From CALLPQ01 sp964421675 (GTDB taxonomy: Bacteria > Pseudomonadota > Alphaproteobacteria > Caulobacterales > Parvularculaceae), in the NCBI GenBank assembly GCA_964421675.1, contig CAYQXV010000004.1, positions 1 through 64,000 on the forward strand: a stretch of DNA of 64,000 nucleotides, in the 5' to 3' direction. How positions within the stretch are numbered: position 1 is the stretch's first letter; each line of letters opens with the position of its first letter. Position numbers and translations under genes: made by a program. A model generated the notes under the pieces. It made no database searches. It saw nothing but the letters and a program-made list of their open reading frames with translations, and was not told where the DNA came from. Positions 60,479 through 64,000 of the stretch are shown in pieces.

Positions 60479-61585
60479 ATGCGCGCAAAGACCACAATTT
60501 TTAATAAACCTGAATATGTCTTAATGGCCGGCGCCGTTATTGTCGGTAGCATTTTGGTGCTGGCCGTTGGCAACACAATGCCAATGATCTCCAGTGCTTG
60601 GCTATGCATCAGCATCGTTTTTACAATGTTGCTCTATGCGCGCGGACGCAAGGGTTGGATGGACACCAAGGCTGCACTGGACGAAGAACGCGCTGCGCGC
60701 GCAGCCGGTGAGATAGATCCAGACCAATTGGCTCGCACCCTCAATTCCAATATTGACGATCAGGTCAGCGCATTGCGGGCAGCAAAAGGCCTGTCCGGCA
60801 CCGACGTGGACATGATCGAGAAAGTCCAACAGGCGACCAGCAATGACCGTTTAGAGCTCTACCTCCAACCTATTGTCGAAGTTGAGGAAAGTGCACACAA
60901 ATTCTATGAGGCTTTTTCCCGATTGCGCGATTCAGATGGCAACCTATTGCGCCCTTCAGACTATCTGGAGGCCGTGGAGCGGGCAAACCGGATCGGCTTT
61001 ATCGATAATATGATTTTGCTGCGGTCGGTCCAAGCAGTCCGGGCGTTACAAACAGAAGGCCGGGAAATCACCGTTTTCTGTAACATCTCTCCGGCAACGC
61101 TTTACGATCAGAACTTTTTCGCGCTGTTTACGCAATATCTCGATGGAAACCGCGACCTCGCTAAAAACCTGGTTTTTGAATTCACCTATCCTGCAATTTC
61201 TCTGGTTGATCCGACTATCGGAAAAAGCCTGGAAACAATCTCCGATCGTGGTTTTAGTTTTTCGGTCGATCATGTGCAGCGCCTCGATATGAATTTAAAT
61301 TCCCTCAAGCGCTTAAATGTAGCCTTTGTCAAAATCCCGTGCGCATTGCTACAATCGGTGCATGATGGCGGGGAAGATCGCAAGGAACAGTTTAAAGCTT
61401 TCCGTGCGGAAATGGCAGAGTCAAATGTTCAGCTTATCGTTGAAAAAATCGAGCTGGAACGTCAGGTAGAGCTGCTTCACGAGTATGGCCTTATTCATGG
61501 CCAGGGGAATTATTTCGGTAATCCACTGCCTGCTCAGTCCTGGTTACAAAACGACAACCCTGCAATTTTAGAAAAAGCATCATAA
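60479..61585 (+). CDS. membrane-anchored degenerate EAL protein, TipF-like
   Basis: A 368-residue protein with two N-terminal hydrophobic helices (about 14-31 and 37-54), a helical linker (60-115) and an EAL-type domain (about 117-355). Several catalytic positions are altered: YEAFSRLR in place of ExLxR with EAL, and FSVDHVQRLD in place of the DDFG motif. FEFTYPAI, FVKIP and QGNYFGNPLP are retained. This matches TipF of Caulobacter, a c-di-GMP-binding flagellar assembly factor with an inactive EAL domain, in overall plan. The identification is an inference from layout. Confidence 0.75.
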   Translation: MRAKTTIFNKPEYVLMAGAVIVGSILVLAVGNTMPMISSAWLCISIVFTMLLYARGRKGWMDTKAALDEERAARAAGEIDPDQLARTLNSNIDDQVSALRAAKGLSGTDVDMIEKVQQATSNDRLELYLQPIVEVEESAHKFYEAFSRLRDSDGNLLRPSDYLEAVERANRIGFIDNMILLRSVQAVRALQTEGREITVFCNISPATLYDQNFFALFTQYLDGNRDLAKNLVFEFTYPAISLVDPTIGKSLETISDRGFSFSVDHVQRLDMNLNSLKRLNVAFVKIPCALLQSVHDGGEDRKEQFKAFRAEMAESNVQLIVEKIELERQVELLHEYGLIHGQGNYFGNPLPAQSWLQNDNPAILEKAS

Positions 61586-61628
61586 AGCTAAGCTTGACCA
61601 TGGGGTACGGTGTCAGTACCTGCATAGG

Positions 61629-62483
61629 ATGGATCAGCTTGACGTTAATGTACCCCTTGGTGATTTAGCGCCCAATTATAAGGCTCTGCTGTGCGATGCA
61701 TGGGGCGTTATTCATAACGGGGTCACCTTGTTTGATGGGGCTGGCGAGGCTCTGCGCCAGTGGCGCAAGACGCGCGGTCCGGTCATGATATTGACCAACG
61801 CGCCGCGGCCCTCCGATATTATCCCTGCACAACTAAAGCGGCTTGGCTTACCCGATGATGCCTATGACGGTGTCGTCACGTCCGGCGATGCGGTACGCGC
61901 GCAAATTATGCAACGTCTGGACTCGCCAATTTTCCGGCTGGGCCCCGATAAAGATGACCCGCTTTATGCTGACTTAGCGATTACCTTCACATCAATGGAA
62001 GAAGCCCGCTACATTGTCTGTACGGGACTTTTTGATGAACTTGGCGAGACGCCGGAAGATTATATTGAGCTTTTACAAAAAGGTGTTGGGCGCAATATTG
62101 AGATGATTTGCGCCAATCCGGACATTGTCGTGCGATGGGGCGATAAACTTATTTATTGCGCGGGCGCACTTGCAAAAATTTATGAAGAGCTTGGCGGCAC
62201 GGTAATCCATGGCGGTAAACCCCATGCGCCCATTTACGATCTGGCCATGACCCGGCTTATTCAGCTAGATGGCTCACTGAATACGAGTGATATCCTTGCG
62301 ATTGGAGATGGTCTTCAGACGGATATTCTAGGGGCAAATCTTCATAATATCGATGTTGCTTATGTTCATGGCGGCGGAGGCATTCATCAAGCAGCACAAT
62401 CGGGTGAGGAACAAACCATCGCTTCAATTCTCCATGACAATGGCGTTCATGCAGTTGCCGGTATGGAGACGCTGAAATGGTGA
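61629..62483 (+). CDS. HAD-superfamily hydrolase, TIGR01459 family
   Basis: A 284-residue HAD subfamily IIA phosphatase-like protein. Motif I DAWGVIHNGVTLFDGA (DxWGV), motif II near ILTNAPRPS (T/S), and motif III with ILAIGDGLQTDILGAN. It is often found immediately before ribF, as here (7-nt overlap), so it may act on a flavin-pathway phosphate or on another sugar phosphate. The substrate is unknown. Confidence 0.9.
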   Translation: MDQLDVNVPLGDLAPNYKALLCDAWGVIHNGVTLFDGAGEALRQWRKTRGPVMILTNAPRPSDIIPAQLKRLGLPDDAYDGVVTSGDAVRAQIMQRLDSPIFRLGPDKDDPLYADLAITFTSMEEARYIVCTGLFDELGETPEDYIELLQKGVGRNIEMICANPDIVVRWGDKLIYCAGALAKIYEELGGTVIHGGKPHAPIYDLAMTRLIQLDGSLNTSDILAIGDGLQTDILGANLHNIDVAYVHGGGGIHQAAQSGEEQTIASILHDNGVHAVAGMETLKW

Positions 62484-63433
62484 CCTCGCACACGCCATCA
62501 TCGCGTGGGGAAAATCGCATTGTTGCGGCCATTGGAAATTTTGACGGTGTCCATCTCGGTCACCGCCATCTTATCAAGCGTGTTGGCGAGCTTGCCCGCA
62601 ATCAAAATGCGCAAACGGGCATTGTGCTGTTTTCACCCCATCCCAGACGATATTTTAAACCTGATGACGCGCCATTCTTGCTCACTCTACCAGAGCGCAG
62701 AGATGGGCTATTGCGCGAGGCCGGTGTTGATCAGATTTTTTCACTGACCTTTGATGCAGATTTTGCAGCCCTCGCACCCGAGGCCTTTGTCGAAAAAATC
62801 CTCATCGAACAGCTTGGCCTAAGCGGAATTGTGGTGGGCCGTGACTTTCGGTTCGGGAAAAATCGGGCAGGCGATGTTGATCTGTTGCGCAAGGTCGGCG
62901 CGGCAAGCAATCTTGAGGTCATCGATGCCGATCTTCTCGGCGTCACGACTGATAGTTCAAACAAAACTGGTTCACAGGAAACACAAGCGGAGAAAATCAG
63001 CTCAACGCGGATTCGCGAAGCGATCACAGCAGGTCAGATCGAGGCTGCAAATCAGATGCTCGGCACCCCGTGGCAGCTCTCTGGGAGGGTAGAGACGGGC
63101 CAGAAGTTAGGGCGAACCCTCGGCTTCCCAACGGCAAATCTTGTATTAGGCTCCCTTATTGAGCCGCGCTACGGCGTCTATGCTGTCCGGGCAGGCGTAA
63201 GCGGATCTTTGCTCCCAGCAGTGGCAAATTTTGGACGCCGCCCCACGGTTGGCAGTGATGCTCCCTTACTGGAAGTGCATTTGCTAGACCAAATCCAAGA
63301 TCTCTATGGCCAGACCTTAACAGTCGAATTTCATCAATTTCTGCGGCCCGAACAAAAATTCGATGGTCTGGAAGCGCTGAAAACGCAAATATCCTCTGAT
63401 TGTGATCAATCGAGAGCGGTTTTCGGCCTGTAA
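62477..63433 (+). CDS. ribF: bifunctional riboflavin kinase/FAD synthetase
   Basis: Makes FMN from riboflavin and FAD from FMN, 318 residues. The N-terminal FMN adenylyltransferase has IGNFDGVHLGHRHLI (19-33) and VVGRDFRFGKNRAGD. The C-terminal kinase domain is GRTLGFPTANL and YGVYAVRAGVSG with FGRRPTVG...LEVHLLD. ATG 62477 overlaps the preceding gene by 7 nt, indicating coupling. Confidence 0.95.
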   Translation: MVTSHTPSSRGENRIVAAIGNFDGVHLGHRHLIKRVGELARNQNAQTGIVLFSPHPRRYFKPDDAPFLLTLPERRDGLLREAGVDQIFSLTFDADFAALAPEAFVEKILIEQLGLSGIVVGRDFRFGKNRAGDVDLLRKVGAASNLEVIDADLLGVTTDSSNKTGSQETQAEKISSTRIREAITAGQIEAANQMLGTPWQLSGRVETGQKLGRTLGFPTANLVLGSLIEPRYGVYAVRAGVSGSLLPAVANFGRRPTVGSDAPLLEVHLLDQIQDLYGQTLTVEFHQFLRPEQKFDGLEALKTQISSDCDQSRAVFGL

Positions 63434-63546
63434 ATGAGGGTTTTAGGGCAATTTGGCCTCAAAACTGCCCATAACACATCCTATATTCATATCAATCGGG
63501 GATGAGATCCGTCCAATCGGCGGCCACCTGATACAGGAGATGAATT

Positions 63547-64000
63547 ATGAGTGCTATATCATTGAAACTACTAGCAGTTTCCGCAACCGTTCTAGGCGCA
63601 AGCCTGGTCAATACAGGACCAGCGCAAGCTGCGACCTCCAAAGCGGCACTTTCCGGGTCTTCTGCAATCATCGCAATTGGCGTCAATAGCGCTAGCAATC
63701 AAAGAGCAGTTAGCCGGTCTTCCAGAGCGCGCGGACAGCGCAGCTTTCAACGCGGACGCTCATTTAACAATAATCGCGGATTTCGGTCCAACCGTGGTTT
63801 TCGGTCTAATCGTGGCTTCAGATCAAGCCGCGGATTTAATGGACGTCGCGGATTTAGTTCGCGCGGATTTCGCGGTCGATCCTTTTACGGTGGCGGATTC
63901 TACAGCCCCTTTGCTTACGGAATAGGGTTTAGAAGCGGCTTTTATAATGGCGGGCTTTTTTACCGAGGTTATGGCGCCAGTGACGCATTTCTCGTCTCTG
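63547..64000 (+). CDS. secreted Arg/Gly/Phe-rich repeat protein, partial at window end
   Basis: An ATG at 63547 with AGGAG upstream opens a frame that stays open to the last base (151 complete codons), so the gene is truncated by the window. A signal peptide (LKLLAVSATVLGASLVNTGPAQA) is followed by a Ser/Arg/Ala linker and then repeats of the type RGFRSN (about residues 80-110: RGFRSNRGFRSNRGFRSSRG, then F, N, GRRGF) rich in Arg, Gly and aromatic residues. The later part is Gly/Tyr/Phe-rich (FYGGGFYSPFAYG). It may bind nucleic acid or polysaccharide, or form a surface layer; no function is known. Confidence 0.75.
   Translation, partial: MSAISLKLLAVSATVLGASLVNTGPAQAATSKAALSGSSAIIAIGVNSASNQRAVSRSSRARGQRSFQRGRSFNNNRGFRSNRGFRSNRGFRSSRGFNGRRGFSSRGFRGRSFYGGGFYSPFAYGIGFRSGFYNGGLFYRGYGASDAFLVS

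Overview
The window reads as a chromosomal segment of a flagellated alphaproteobacterium with a Caulobacter-like regulatory layout, perhaps from the Hyphomonadales/Maricaulales side of the class. This placement is an inference. It rests on a two-piece (permuted) tmRNA gene, the alpha-type ClpXP adaptor SspB, a SciP (DUF1153) CtrA-inhibitor gene, a fliF-fliG-fliH(flbE)-fliN-flbD flagellar operon, PhaR-controlled polyhydroxyalkanoate genes, and the ribF/TIGR01459 gene pair. By eye the base composition is close to balanced and gene density is high. There is no prophage, insertion sequence or CRISPR array. One scaffold gap of 100 N lies inside a tandem repeat.

Layout. 1-15 kb: housekeeping genes (YbjN protein, proC, dusA, a TSUP transporter), a repeat-rich peptidoglycan-binding lipoprotein, a VPLPA-CTERM surface protein, phosphomannomutase, aspS, a histone-deacetylase-like enzyme, an aldo/keto reductase, grxD, a PilZ protein and a DUF1353-like lipoprotein. 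15-20 kb: sulfur region with cysNC and a CysD that carries an extra N-terminal helix-turn-helix-like domain, preceded by four copies of an 8-bp operator-like word, then DoxX and a DUF442 phosphatase/sulfur-transferase gene. 20-27 kb: an amidohydrolase, tRNA-Gln, and a polysaccharide block (glycosyltransferase, flippase, O-antigen-ligase-like polymerase). 27-33 kb: nrdB behind NrdR-like boxes, small membrane proteins, phaB-phaA and divergent phaR with three TTGC/GCAA dyads.

33-46 kb: flagellar region, all on the minus strand. One operon (fliF-fliG-fliH-fliN-flbD-unknown-flhA-flhF) encodes the MS ring, the switch, the export gate and its sigma-54 regulator. A second (fliK-flgD-flgE) encodes hook assembly and has a sigma-54 promoter-like sequence. 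sciP sits between them with its own terminator. A degenerate EAL protein resembling TipF at 60.5 kb may belong to the same programme.

46-64 kb: trmFO, a large membrane protein, a DsbA-like isomerase, cobS/J-protein/bolA/rhomboid, an NDUFA9-like reductase, sspB, a 98-bp tandem array running into ssrA, XRE and Lrp regulators, leucine dehydrogenase with a thiolase, an OmpA-family lipoprotein, the EAL protein, a HAD hydrolase, ribF, and the start of an arginine/glycine-rich secreted repeat protein that runs off the end.

The observations most worth following are the CysD fusion with its operator array, the tandem array between sspB and ssrA, and the PhaR-like and FlbD-like dyads.
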